Origin: Streptomyces flaveolus
Lineage (GTDB): Bacteria > Actinomycetota > Actinomycetes > Streptomycetales > Streptomycetaceae
Direction of reading: 5' to 3'
Length of the DNA: 64,000 bases
Assembly: GCF_014648815.1 (NCBI RefSeq)
Contig: NZ_BMRV01000007.1
Span: forward strand, 124,001-188,000
Shown here: positions 8,869-17,585 of the stretch, piece by piece
How the letters are laid out: every line of letters begins with the position of its first letter
How positions within the stretch are numbered: position 1 is the stretch's first letter
Notes under the pieces: generated by a model
Told to the model about the DNA's origin: nothing
The model's input: only the letters and a program-made list of their open reading frames with translations
The model's database searches: none
Made by a program: the position numbers and the translations under genes

Positions 8869-10089
8869 TCAGGAGGTCAGGACCTTCTCCAGCGTCCCGA
8901 GCGCACCCCGCAGCTCCTCGCCGGTCACCGTCAGCGGCGGCGCCAGGCGGATCGTGGAGCCGTGGGTGTCCTTGACCAGGATGCCCTCGCGCATCAGCCG
9001 CTCACTGACCTCGCGGCCGGTGCCGAGCGCCGGGTCCACGTCGACCCCCGCCCACAGCCCCCGCGCCCGGAAACCGACGACGCCCTTGCCGACCAGCGCC
9101 TCCAGGCCCTCGCGGAGCACCGCGCCCAGCTCGGCCGCCCGGCGCTGGAACTCGCCGGTCTCCAGCAGCTCCACCACCGCCGTGCCGACCGCGGCGGCCA
9201 GCGGGTTGCCGCCGAAGGTCGAACCGTGCTCACCCGGGTGCAGCACACCGAGGACGTCCCGGCGGCCGACCACCGCCGACACCGGCACGATGCCGCCGCC
9301 CAGCGCCTTGCCCAGCAGCACCACGTCCGGGACGACCGACTCGTGCTCGACGGCCAGGGTGTGCCCGGTACGGCCCAGGCCCGACTGGATCTCGTCCGCG
9401 ACGAACAGGCAGCCCGCCCGCCGGGTCAGCTCCCGCACCCCCGCCAGATAGCCGTCGTCGGGGATGTTGACACCGGCCTCGCCCTGGATCGGCTCGATCA
9501 GCACGGCCGCCGTCGTCTCGTCGACCGCCGCCTCCAGGGCCGCCAGGTCGTTGTACGGCACGATCCGGAAGCCGGGGGTGAAGGGGCCGAAGCCCGAGCG
9601 GGCCGTCTCGTCCGTCGAGAAGCTCACGATCGTCGTCGTACGGCCGTGGAAGTTGTCCGCGGCGACCACGATCGTCGCCCGGTCCGCCGGGACGCCCTTC
9701 ACGTCGTACGCCCACTTGCGGGCCACCTTGATGCCGCTCTCCACCGCCTCCGCGCCGGTGTTCATCGGCAGCACCATGTCCGTGCCGGTCAGCGCGGCCA
9801 GCCGCTCGGCGAACCCCGCGAGCCGGTCGTTGTGGAAGGCCCGCGAGGTCAGCGTCAGCCGGTCCAGCTGGCGGTGCGCGGCGTCGATCAGGGCCGGGTG
9901 GCGGTGACCGAAGTTGAGCGCCGAGTAGCCGGCCAGCATGTCCAGATAGCGGCGGCCCTCCACGTCCTCGACCCAGGCGCCCTCCGCGCGGGCCACGACC
10001 ACGGGCAGCGGATGGTAGTTGTGGGCGAGGACGGGCTCCTCCGCGCGGATGAGCTCCTCGGAGCCACGGCTGCGGGCGGGTGCGGTCAT
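8869..10089 (-). CDS. rocD: Ornithine--oxo-acid aminotransferase
   Basis: 406 residues, class-III PLP aminotransferase. It transfers the delta-amino group of ornithine to 2-oxoglutarate, giving glutamate semialdehyde. Diagnostic segments are YLDMLAGYSALNFGHRHP, MNTGAEAVESGIKVARKW, the AEPIQ-like LIEPIQGEAGV, and the PLP Lys in LLGKALGGGIVP. The ATG at 10089 overlaps the stop of the upstream dimethylargininase gene by 4 bp, so the two are translationally coupled. This supports an arginine/methylarginine to ornithine/citrulline to glutamate route. Confidence 0.93.
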   Translation of the reverse strand: MTAPARSRGSEELIRAEEPVLAHNYHPLPVVVARAEGAWVEDVEGRRYLDMLAGYSALNFGHRHPALIDAAHRQLDRLTLTSRAFHNDRLAGFAERLAALTGTDMVLPMNTGAEAVESGIKVARKWAYDVKGVPADRATIVVAADNFHGRTTTIVSFSTDETARSGFGPFTPGFRIVPYNDLAALEAAVDETTAAVLIEPIQGEAGVNIPDDGYLAGVRELTRRAGCLFVADEIQSGLGRTGHTLAVEHESVVPDVVLLGKALGGGIVPVSAVVGRRDVLGVLHPGEHGSTFGGNPLAAAVGTAVVELLETGEFQRRAAELGAVLREGLEALVGKGVVGFRARGLWAGVDVDPALGTGREVSERLMREGILVKDTHGSTIRLAPPLTVTGEELRGALGTLEKVLTS

Positions 10090-10925
10090 GAGCGGATCTC
10101 CCGGATCTCCTGGGTGCAGCACTTGATGCCGCCACCGGCCTTGTGGAACTCGGACAGGTCGACGGGGACGGGGACGTAACCGAGGCCCGCGAGCCGGTCG
10201 GCGAGTTCCCGCGCCGCCGGCGAGATGAACACGTGCCGCCCGTCGGACACGGAGTTGAGCCCGAACGCCATGGCGTCCTCACGGGTGGCGAGCACCGCGT
10301 CCGGGTAGAGCCGCTCCAGCACCTCACGGCTGCCGGGGGAGAACGCCCCGGGGTAGTAGACGATGTTGCCGTCACTCCCGTCGTGCCCGTCGTCGAGGAC
10401 GAACAGGGCCGTGTCCAGATGGTAGAAGTACGGGTCCACCAGCGTCAGCGACACCACCGGCCGCCCGAAGTACTCCTGCACCTCGCGATGCGCCTCGGGC
10501 GTGGTGCGGAAACCGGTGCCGGCCAGGATCCAGCGGCCCACCGGCACGAGGTCGCCCTCGCCCTCGCAGATTGCCTCGGGCAGGTGCACGTCGAAGCCCG
10601 CGCCCTTGAACCAGGTCTCGTAGGGGACGGACTCGGGGCGGCGTTCCGGCGCGTGGAACAGCGAGCCGAACACCCGGCCCGCCACGACGAGGGCCGCGTT
10701 GGCGGCGAACACCATGTCGGGCAGTCCGGGGACCGGCGTGACGGTGTCCACGGTGTGCCCGTGGAGGCGGTAGGTGTCGATCAGCGCGCGCCACTGGGTC
10801 AGCGCACGGCCCGTGTGGACGGGCTCCCCGGAACACATCCACGGGTTGATCGCGTACTGCACGGCGAAGTGTCTGGGTTCGCAGACGAGGAAGCGCCGCC
10901 GGCGCGGCACACGGGAGTCGGACAC
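10086..10925 (-). CDS. ddaH: Dimethylarginine dimethylaminohydrolase / arginine deiminase superfamily protein
   Basis: 279 residues, amidinotransferase-fold hydrolase. DDAH enzymes turn N-methylated arginines into citrulline and methylamines. Visible features are the substrate loop MVFAANAALVV, EGEGDLV, the His-bearing DPYFYHLDTALFVL, and the C-terminal catalytic Cys in KAGGGIKCCTQEI. The GTG at 10925 was selected because GGAGG lies nine bases before it; the open frame extends further without a ribosome site. It is coupled to rocD and preceded by an Lrp-type regulator. Arginine itself as substrate (citrulline-forming deiminase) is an alternative. Confidence 0.85.
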   Translation of the reverse strand: MSDSRVPRRRRFLVCEPRHFAVQYAINPWMCSGEPVHTGRALTQWRALIDTYRLHGHTVDTVTPVPGLPDMVFAANAALVVAGRVFGSLFHAPERRPESVPYETWFKGAGFDVHLPEAICEGEGDLVPVGRWILAGTGFRTTPEAHREVQEYFGRPVVSLTLVDPYFYHLDTALFVLDDGHDGSDGNIVYYPGAFSPGSREVLERLYPDAVLATREDAMAFGLNSVSDGRHVFISPAARELADRLAGLGYVPVPVDLSEFHKAGGGIKCCTQEIREIRS

Positions 10926-11051
10926 AGAGGGGTTCCTCCGCTTCCTAACTGATGGTGACTGCGGGATGACACCACGGTAGGAAGCGACCCGGACGGACGA
11001 CAAGCGACGAGAGCTGCGTGTCGGCGCACGATCGCTGCGTCCTCGGCCAGG

Positions 11052-11555
11052 TCAGCGCACGTCTGCTGCGCCCTCCGGCGCCGGATGGTTCGCCCCGGCC
11101 TCCGGACTGTCCGGCAGCAGGTGCGACAGCACCATCACACTGATCGTCTTCCGGATGAACGGCTCCGCCCGGATCCGCTCCAGCACCTCCTCGAAGTGCT
11201 CCACGTCCCGCGCCCGCACGTGCAGCAGCGCGTCCGCCCCTCCGGTCACCGTCATCGCCGCCGTGATCTCCGGGTAGCCCCGCACGACCTCCGCCAGCCG
11301 CCTCGGCGGCGCCGCCCCCTCGCAGTACACCTCCACGTACGCCTCGGTGCGCCAGCCCAGCGCGGACGGCCGCACCGTCGCCGTGAACCCGGTGATCACG
11401 CCGGTCTCGCGCAGCCGGTCCACCCGGCGCTTGACCGCCGTCGCGGACAGCCCGATCCCCGTGCCGATCTCCGCGAAGGACGTCCTGGCGTTCGCCATCA
11501 GGGCGGTGACGATCTTCCGGTCGAGCTCGTCGAAGGGCGAGGGCCTGCTGTTCAT
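11052..11555 (-). CDS. Lrp/AsnC family transcriptional regulator
   Basis: About 167 residues: N-terminal helix-turn-helix (LDRKIVTALMANARTSFAEIG, ending AVKRRVDRLRETGVI) and a C-terminal RAM effector domain. It lies directly upstream of ddaH-rocD in the same direction, so control of arginine/ornithine catabolism with an amino-acid ligand is the natural inference. The start at 11555 (MNSRPSPF) is not certain: another ATG 21 bases upstream gives MAGYSAGMNS and neither has a strong ribosome site. Confidence 0.88.
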   Translation of the reverse strand: MNSRPSPFDELDRKIVTALMANARTSFAEIGTGIGLSATAVKRRVDRLRETGVITGFTATVRPSALGWRTEAYVEVYCEGAAPPRRLAEVVRGYPEITAAMTVTGGADALLHVRARDVEHFEEVLERIRAEPFIRKTISVMVLSHLLPDSPEAGANHPAPEGAADVR

Positions 11556-11612
11556 GCCCGCACTGTAGCCAGCCATGTCCAGGCGTCCGGATTCCACCTA
11601 CACTCCACGTTC

Positions 11613-12371
11613 ATGCTGCGCGCCCTCGCCGTCGACGACGAACGCCCCTCGCTGGAGGAACTGCTCTACCTGCTCGACGCCGATCCGCGGATCGGCAGCG
11701 TGGAGGGCGCCGGCGACGCCACCGAGGCGCTGCGCCGCATCAACCGCGCCCTGGAGTCCGGACCGCACGGCCCCGAGGCCATCGACGTCGTCTTCCTCGA
11801 CATCCAGATGCCCGGCCTCGACGGACTGGACCTCGCCCGGCTGCTCACCGGATTCGCCCGGCCGCCGCTGGTCGTGTTCGTCACCGCGCACGAGGACTTC
11901 GCCGTCCAGGCCTTCGACCTCAAGGCCGTCGACTACGTCCTCAAACCCGTCCGCACGGAACGGCTGGCCGAGGCGGTCCGCCGCGTCGTCGAACAGCGCG
12001 GCACCGCCGGAGCCGCCCCCCGCATCCCCGTGCACGAACCGGACCCCGGCCACATCCCCGTCGAACTCGGCGGCGTCACCCGTTTCGTGGCCGTCGACGA
12101 CATCACCCACGTCGAGGCCCAGGGCGACTACGCCCGCCTGCACACCGACAAGGGCAGCCACCTCGTCCGCATCCCCCTGTCCACCCTGGAGGAGCGCTGG
12201 CGCGCCCGCGGCTTCGTCCGCATCCACCGCCGCCACCTGGTCGCCCTGCGCCACATCGGCGAACTCCGCCTGGACGCCGGTACCGTCAGCGTCCTGGTCG
12301 GCGCCGAGGAACTCCAGGTCAGCCGGCGCCACGCCCGCGAACTGCGGGACCTGCTCATGCGGAGGCCGTGA
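11613..12371 (+). CDS. LytTR-family response regulator
   Basis: 252 residues. The receiver domain (residues 1-115) has the acidic pair VDDE, the phosphoacceptor Asp63 in VVFLDIQMPGLDG, the switch Thr in VFVTAHE and the Lys in YVLKPV. A LytTR DNA-binding domain follows at about residues 140-250 (HVEAQGDYARLHT, FVRIHRRHLVAL). The ATG has no clear Shine-Dalgarno, so a short or absent leader is possible. It is the first gene of a four-gene overlapping operon, paired with the LytS-type kinase at the end, and likely regulates the symporter between them. Confidence 0.93.
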   Translation: MLRALAVDDERPSLEELLYLLDADPRIGSVEGAGDATEALRRINRALESGPHGPEAIDVVFLDIQMPGLDGLDLARLLTGFARPPLVVFVTAHEDFAVQAFDLKAVDYVLKPVRTERLAEAVRRVVEQRGTAGAAPRIPVHEPDPGHIPVELGGVTRFVAVDDITHVEAQGDYARLHTDKGSHLVRIPLSTLEERWRARGFVRIHRRHLVALRHIGELRLDAGTVSVLVGAEELQVSRRHARELRDLLMRRP

Positions 12372-12733
12372 GCGTGCCCCAGGACCCCGCCGAACGCCGC
12401 GTCACCGTCACCGGCCCGCCCAGACGCACCCCTGGGGCCTCCGGCTACTACCGCCCGCGCACCGAGATCGACGAGCAGACCACCCTCGGCCACACCTACG
12501 TCCGCTCCCTGATGCGCAGCCAGCTGCGCGCCGGACTCACCGCCTTCGCCGTGCTCGGGCTGCTCGTCGGCCCGCTGCCGCTGCTGTTCGCGGTGATGCC
12601 CGACGCCCGCCGCCTCGAATGGGCCGTCCTCGGCTTCGGCCTGTACGCCCCGCTCGTCCTCCTCGCCCGCTGGTACGTCCGCCGCGCCGAGCGCAACGAA
12701 CGCGACTTCGTCCGCCTCGTCGAGGACCGATGA
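12368..12733 (+). CDS. Small two-helix membrane protein, symporter partner
   Basis: 121 residues with about 55 hydrophilic residues, then two membrane helices (about residues 57-77 and 85-103) and a charged tail. Its GTG overlaps the response-regulator stop and its own stop overlaps the symporter start. Position and topology match the DUF485/DUF4212-type small subunits encoded beside cation/acetate-type symporters, but sequence similarity is too weak to assign a family by eye. Confidence 0.75.
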   Translation: MSVPQDPAERRVTVTGPPRRTPGASGYYRPRTEIDEQTTLGHTYVRSLMRSQLRAGLTAFAVLGLLVGPLPLLFAVMPDARRLEWAVLGFGLYAPLVLLARWYVRRAERNERDFVRLVEDR

Positions 12734-14490
12734 ACCCGAACTACGCGATACCCGCCGTCGCCCTCGTCGCCGTCGCCACCGTGCTGGTCGGCGCGTTCGG
12801 CCTGCGCGTCTCCCGCACCACCTCCGACTTCTACGTCGCCTCCCGCACCGTCGGCCCCCGCCTCAACGCCGCCGCCATCAGCGGCGAGTACCTCTCCGCC
12901 GCGTCCTTCCTCGGCATCGCCGGCCTGGTCCTCGTCCAGGGCTCCGACATGCTCTGGTACCCGGTCGGCTACACCGCCGGCTACCTGGTCCTGCTGCTCT
13001 TCGTCGCCGCCCCGCTGCGTCGTTCCGGCGCCTACACCCTGCCCGACTTCGCCGAGGCCCGGCTCGCCTCCCAGGCGGTACGGCGGCTGGCGGGCGGCTT
13101 CGTCGTCGGCGTCGGCTGGCTGTACCTGCTGCCCCAGCTGCAGGGCGCCGGGCTGACGCTGACCGTGCTGACCGGCGCGCCCGACTGGCTCGGCGGAGTG
13201 ATCGTCGCGGTCGTCGTCGTCGCCATCGTCGCCGCCGGCGGCATGCGCAGCATCACCTTCGTGCAGGCCTTCCAGTACTGGCTGAAGCTCACCGCCCTGC
13301 TCGTCCCGGCGCTCTTCCTGGTCCTGGCCTGGCAGGGCGACGGCGCGCCCGGCCGCGCCTTCGAGGAACCGGCCACCTTCCGCGAGCAGCGGTCCGTCAG
13401 GGTCGGCGACGCCCTCACCCTCAAACTCGACCGGCCGCTCACCGTCACCGTCGACGGCACCGTCGACGGCCGCGCCCTCGACGGCACCCGGGTCCGACTT
13501 CCCACCGGCACCCATCACATCGGGTCCGGCACCCGCCTCACCTTCACCGAGGGCACCCCGGTCCCCGCCGCCGGACGCGGGGCCGACGACGCCCTGTCGC
13601 CCTCGCGGGCCGAGAGCCGCACCGAACGCCCGCTGTACGCCACCTACGGGCTGATCCTCGCCACCTTCCTCGGCACCATGGGCCTGCCGCACGTCGTGGT
13701 GCGCTTCTACACCAGCCCGACCGGCGTCGCCGCCCGCCGCACCACCGTCGCCGTCCTCGGCCTGATCGGCGCCTTCTACCTGCTGCCACCCGTCTACGGC
13801 GCCCTCGGCCGCCTCTACGCCCCGGAGCTGACCCTCACCGGCGACGCCGACGCCGCCGTCCTGCTGCTGCCGGACCGGGTGATCGGGGGAGTGGGCGGCG
13901 ACCTGCTCGGCGCCCTGGTCGCGGGCGGCGCCTTCGCCGCGTTCCTGTCCACGGCGTCCGGGCTGACCATGGCCGTCGCGGGCGTCCTCACGCAGGACGT
14001 GCTGCCGTCCCGTGCCGTACCGCACTTCCGGCTCGGCACCCTGCTTGCCATGGCCGTGCCGCTGGCGGCGAGCGCCCTGGTCGGCGGGCTGCCCGTGGCC
14101 GACGCCGTCGGTCTCGCCTTCGCCGTGTCGGCCTCCTCCTTCTGCCCGCTGCTCGTCCTCGGCATCTGGTGGCGGCGGCTGACCCCGCCCGGCGCGGCGG
14201 CGGGGATGCTGGTGGGCGGCGGCTCCGCCCTGCTCGCCGTCGCCGCGACCATGGGCGGCTTCCCGGGCGGCGGCGGCGCGCTGCACGCGCTGCTCGCCTG
14301 GCCCGCCCTGTGGTCGGTGCCGCTGGGCTTCCTCACCATGGTCCTGGTCTCCCTGGCCACCCCGGGCCGGGTACCGGCCGGGACCGCGGCGATACTGGCC
14401 CGCTTCCACCTGCCGGAGGAGCTCGGCACCGAGGAGCTGCGCACCGAGGAACGGCGCGCGGACGACCTGCGCAAGGAGGTGACGCCGTGA
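12730..14490 (+). CDS. Sodium:solute symporter (SSS family, ActP-like) with extracytoplasmic insert
   Basis: 586 residues, about 13 membrane segments. Sodium-coupled carboxylate-type importer related to ActP/MctP. Family signatures are FYVASRTVGPRLNAAAISGEY near the N-terminus, MGLPHVVVRFYTSPTG and FAAFLSTASGLTMAVAGVL. Residues about 201-300 form a hydrophilic, probably beta-rich insertion with repetitive TVDGTVDGRALDGT, longer than the loop of classical ActP. It is bounded by overlaps with the small membrane protein and the kinase. Substrate (acetate, pyruvate or other short acid) is inferred only from family. Confidence 0.88.
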   Translation: MNPNYAIPAVALVAVATVLVGAFGLRVSRTTSDFYVASRTVGPRLNAAAISGEYLSAASFLGIAGLVLVQGSDMLWYPVGYTAGYLVLLLFVAAPLRRSGAYTLPDFAEARLASQAVRRLAGGFVVGVGWLYLLPQLQGAGLTLTVLTGAPDWLGGVIVAVVVVAIVAAGGMRSITFVQAFQYWLKLTALLVPALFLVLAWQGDGAPGRAFEEPATFREQRSVRVGDALTLKLDRPLTVTVDGTVDGRALDGTRVRLPTGTHHIGSGTRLTFTEGTPVPAAGRGADDALSPSRAESRTERPLYATYGLILATFLGTMGLPHVVVRFYTSPTGVAARRTTVAVLGLIGAFYLLPPVYGALGRLYAPELTLTGDADAAVLLLPDRVIGGVGGDLLGALVAGGAFAAFLSTASGLTMAVAGVLTQDVLPSRAVPHFRLGTLLAMAVPLAASALVGGLPVADAVGLAFAVSASSFCPLLVLGIWWRRLTPPGAAAGMLVGGGSALLAVAATMGGFPGGGGALHALLAWPALWSVPLGFLTMVLVSLATPGRVPAGTAAILARFHLPEELGTEELRTEERRADDLRKEVTP

Positions 14491-15692
14491 GCGGATTCCT
14501 GGCGGGCCTGGTCGTCGCCGTGCTGCCCCTGCTGGCCGCGGGCTTCTGGCTGGGGCGGCGCACGGCCCGGCCGCAGAACCTCGGCGGGCTCGGCACCCCG
14601 GTCGAGCACGCCACCTTCCAGACCCTGCACACCGCCTCCCTCGCCACCCCGCCGCTGCGCGCCGGCCTGACCGAGGAGACCGCCCGCAAGTCGGCCCGCA
14701 AGCTGCGCTCCCTGCTGGGCACCGACGCGCTGTGCCTGGCGGACCACAAGGAGGTCCTGGTCTGGGACGGCGTGGGCGCCCACCACCGCGCCGAGATCAT
14801 GGAGCGCCTCGCCGGACCGCTGGAGACCGGCCGCGGCGAGGCCTTCCCCCTCACCTGCGACACCCCCGACTGCGCGGTGCGCTGGGCGGTCGTCGCCCCG
14901 CTCACCGTCGACGACCGGGTGCACGGCGCCCTCGTCGCCTGCGCGCCCCGCGAGTCCGCCGTCCTGGTCCGAGCGGCCGGGGAGGTGGCCCGCTGGGTGT
15001 CGGTCCAGCTGGAGCTGGCCGACCTCGACCAGTCCCGCACCCGGCTCATCGAGGCCGAGATCAAGGCGCTGCGGGCCCAGATCTCGCCGCACTTCATCTT
15101 CAACTCGCTCGCGGTGATCGCGTCCTTCGTGCGCACCGATCCCGAGCGCGCCCGCGAGCTGCTGCTGGAGTTCGCCGACTTCACCCGTTACTCGTTCCGC
15201 CGGCACGGCGACTTCACCACGCTCGCCGACGAACTGCACGCCATCGACCACTACCTGGCGCTCGTGCGGGCCCGCTTCGGCGACCGCCTCTCCGTCACCC
15301 TCCAGGTCGCCCCCGAGGTGCTGCCGGTCGCCCTGCCCTTCCTCTGCCTGCAGCCGCTCGTCGAGAACGCCGTCAAGCACGGCCTGGAAGGCAAGTCGGA
15401 CAAGTGCCACATCCAGATCACCGCGCAGGACGCGGGCGCGGAGGCCCTGGTCGTCATCGAGGACGACGGCGCGGGAATGGACCCCGACCTGCTGCGTCGC
15501 ATCCTCGCGCGCGAGATCAGCCCGTCGGGCGGCATCGGCCTGTCCAACGTCGACGACCGGCTCCGCCAGGTCTACGGCGACGACCACGGCCTCGTCATCG
15601 AGACCGCCGTCGGCGCCGGCATGAAGATCACCGCCCGGCTGCCCAAGTACCAGCCGGGCGTCCACTCGGCCGGACGGCTCGGCCGCGAATGA
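14487..15692 (+). CDS. LytS-type sensor histidine kinase
   Basis: 401 residues. One N-terminal membrane helix (residues 5-22), a GAF-like domain (about 60-175) with paired Cys in TCDTPDCAVRW, and a His_kinase domain with the phosphoacceptor His202 in LRAQISPHFIFNSL. The ATPase domain has the N box LVENAVKHG and glycine boxes DDGAGM and GGIGLSNVDDRL. Only one helix is present rather than the 5TM-LYT input, so the signal may be relayed from the symporter or sensed in the cytoplasm. The GTG overlaps the symporter stop. Architecture parallels nutrient-sensing LytS/LytTR systems such as BtsSR. Confidence 0.92.
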   Translation: MSGFLAGLVVAVLPLLAAGFWLGRRTARPQNLGGLGTPVEHATFQTLHTASLATPPLRAGLTEETARKSARKLRSLLGTDALCLADHKEVLVWDGVGAHHRAEIMERLAGPLETGRGEAFPLTCDTPDCAVRWAVVAPLTVDDRVHGALVACAPRESAVLVRAAGEVARWVSVQLELADLDQSRTRLIEAEIKALRAQISPHFIFNSLAVIASFVRTDPERARELLLEFADFTRYSFRRHGDFTTLADELHAIDHYLALVRARFGDRLSVTLQVAPEVLPVALPFLCLQPLVENAVKHGLEGKSDKCHIQITAQDAGAEALVVIEDDGAGMDPDLLRRILAREISPSGGIGLSNVDDRLRQVYGDDHGLVIETAVGAGMKITARLPKYQPGVHSAGRLGRE

Positions 15693-15708
15693 GGCCGGCC
15701 GGCGCGGC

Positions 15709-15879
15709 TCAGGTGCTGCGCGTGGCGACCATGGCGACCGTGATCAGGCCGAGGACGACCCAGCCGAACCACAGCCAGCCGTTGCTGCCGAGCGCCACCG
15801 TGTAGGCCGTCACCGCGACCAGGCCTCCGATGGTGAGCGCACCCATGGTCTTCGTGGAACTGTCCGTGGAACCGGGCAT
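15709..15879 (-). CDS. Small two-helix membrane protein
   Basis: 56 residues with two hydrophobic stretches (about 13-30 and 35-51). The start ATG is supported by GAGGAGGG at good spacing, and the sequence MPGSTDSSTKTMGALTIGG looks like a real coding N-terminus. It follows the pseudokinase gene by 13 bp on the same strand, so it may be cotranscribed. No family recognised. Confidence 0.7.
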   Translation of the reverse strand: MPGSTDSSTKTMGALTIGGLVAVTAYTVALGSNGWLWFGWVVLGLITVAMVATRST

Positions 15880-15892
15880 CGCGACACCCTCC

Positions 15893-17527
15893 TCATGGTC
15901 CGTTGCCCTCCATGGTGCCCCCGTTCTGCCGTCGCACGGTGCAGACGGCGAGATGTGCACCGTTTTTCGGGGCGCGCGGCGAGATCCGGGAGCCCGCCTC
16001 GTACAGGGAGGGGTCGAATCCGTAGTCACGCGACGGCACGTCCCGCGCACACGCCGCATCCGCGGCGGCGGACGCCTCGGCGAGCGGGACGCCGGCGGCC
16101 GTCCGGGTGAAACCGAGCACCTGCTCGTCGTACGGACCCGCGCAGGACACCAGCCGTACCTCCCGCACGGAACGCACGTCCAGACAGTCCCGCCGCTGCA
16201 TGGTCGCGGTGTCGGCGAACACCGACCCCGGCTCGCGGTGCCGGCCCAGCGGCCCGTACACCGGCCCGTCCACGCCCAGCACCAGGCAGGCGGTGCGCCG
16301 CCCGGCGGCCTCGAAACCGTCCCCGGTCGGCACCACCGCGACGCCGCGCACGCCGGCCAGCCGCCCCCGGATCTCCTGCGTCCGCTGCTCGCACCGCGCC
16401 GGCCCCAGCTCCCGGGCCTCTTCTGGGGACGACGCGGGTACGAACGCCATCACCTGCCCGTCGGGCGCCCCGCCCCGGCAGGCCGCGTCGAGGGTGAGAC
16501 GGGGCGTGCCGGAGAACCGGACCCCGCCCGGCCAGTCGGCGCGGACGCAGTCCCCGTCCTCCAGCGGCGCCACGAGCCCCACGGCGCCGCCGTACGGCGT
16601 CCCCGTCCCGTCGGCCGGGCGGTCCGCCAGGGCGTACCAGACGCCGCCGAGGGCGAGGGCCGCACCGAGGGCCCCGGCCAGGGCGGCACGCAGGGGGCGG
16701 GAGAGCGGACGCCGGCGTCTGTGGGTCGCGGGGGCCGGCGCGTCCGGCGCGGGCACGGGCGGGGCCATCGCGGTCCAGGGCGGCTGCGATGCCGGGGCGG
16801 TCCCCGGCCGGAGGTCCGCGTCGGTCTGCGGTGTGACGATCCACACCAGTTCCGCCTCCGCCTCGGCGGCGGTGACCCGCAGCGCCGGATCGCGGGCGAG
16901 GAGCCCGTCCAGCAGGGGCCGCAGCGCACCGGCCCGCACCGGTGGACGCGGTACCTCGGACTCCGGGTCGAAGGGATCACGGCCCTCGACGCCGTAGTAC
17001 AGCGTGCGGCCGAGCGAGAACAGGCCGTCGTCGTCCTGCGGGCCGGCGGCGCGGTGCCCCGCCAGCAGGATCCGCCCGTACGGCACACCGGCGCGGTCGG
17101 GAGCGAGCAGGACGTCCGCCGGTGACACGCCCCGGTACGGCTCCCCGCGCGCGTGCCCGGCGGCGAGAGCGGCGAGCACGGCCAGCCCGACCCGGGCGCA
17201 CTCGGCCGGAGCCAGCGGGCCGCGCCGGGCCACCAGCTGCCGCAGGTCGACCGCGCCCGCGACGTGCTCCGTGACGGCCCAGCACCGGCCTTCGTGTTCC
17301 ACCGCGTCGTGCACGGTCACCGTGTACGGACGGCCCTGTGGCCCCGGCGTGACCCGGCAGCCGGCGCGGACGGCCTCGAGCACGACTTCGCGTGCCTGCT
17401 TCTGATCGTGGGCGAGCCATACCCGGCCCGGCCGGCCGTCGCCGAGCGGGCGCAGCAGCAGGTAGCGGCCGGCGATGACGCGGCCGACCTCGGACGGTGG
17501 TGGTTCCGACGACGCATGACGCGACAT
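15893..17527 (-). CDS. Membrane-anchored Ser/Thr protein kinase-like protein (probable pseudokinase)
   Basis: 544 residues. An N-terminal kinase-like domain (about 17-235, beginning IAGRYLLLRPLGDGRPGRVWLAHD) is followed by a Pro/Ala linker, one membrane helix (about 283-304) and an extracytoplasmic domain with six or more Cys resembling septum-formation-type sensor domains. Catalytic landmarks are lost: the VxxK lysine position reads VVLEAV, the HRDxKPxN loop reads YRGVSPADVLL, and DFG is replaced by AGH. It probably works as a scaffold or nucleotide sensor across the membrane. It is followed by a tiny membrane protein gene on the same strand. Confidence 0.82.
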   Translation of the reverse strand: MSRHASSEPPPSEVGRVIAGRYLLLRPLGDGRPGRVWLAHDQKQAREVVLEAVRAGCRVTPGPQGRPYTVTVHDAVEHEGRCWAVTEHVAGAVDLRQLVARRGPLAPAECARVGLAVLAALAAGHARGEPYRGVSPADVLLAPDRAGVPYGRILLAGHRAAGPQDDDGLFSLGRTLYYGVEGRDPFDPESEVPRPPVRAGALRPLLDGLLARDPALRVTAAEAEAELVWIVTPQTDADLRPGTAPASQPPWTAMAPPVPAPDAPAPATHRRRRPLSRPLRAALAGALGAALALGGVWYALADRPADGTGTPYGGAVGLVAPLEDGDCVRADWPGGVRFSGTPRLTLDAACRGGAPDGQVMAFVPASSPEEARELGPARCEQRTQEIRGRLAGVRGVAVVPTGDGFEAAGRRTACLVLGVDGPVYGPLGRHREPGSVFADTATMQRRDCLDVRSVREVRLVSCAGPYDEQVLGFTRTAAGVPLAEASAAADAACARDVPSRDYGFDPSLYEAGSRISPRAPKNGAHLAVCTVRRQNGGTMEGNGP

Positions 17528-17585
17528 ACCGCTCCCCCCGGGCGGTTCCCCCGACGGGCGTCATGCTACTGAACCGGGCCGCCGA

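Noticed and set aside
13815..15665. Open reading frame of 616 codons antisense to the symporter and LytS kinase
   Set aside because: Composition is Gly/Asp/Arg/Gln-rich without any motif, and it opposes two well-supported genes; long antisense frames are expected at this GC.
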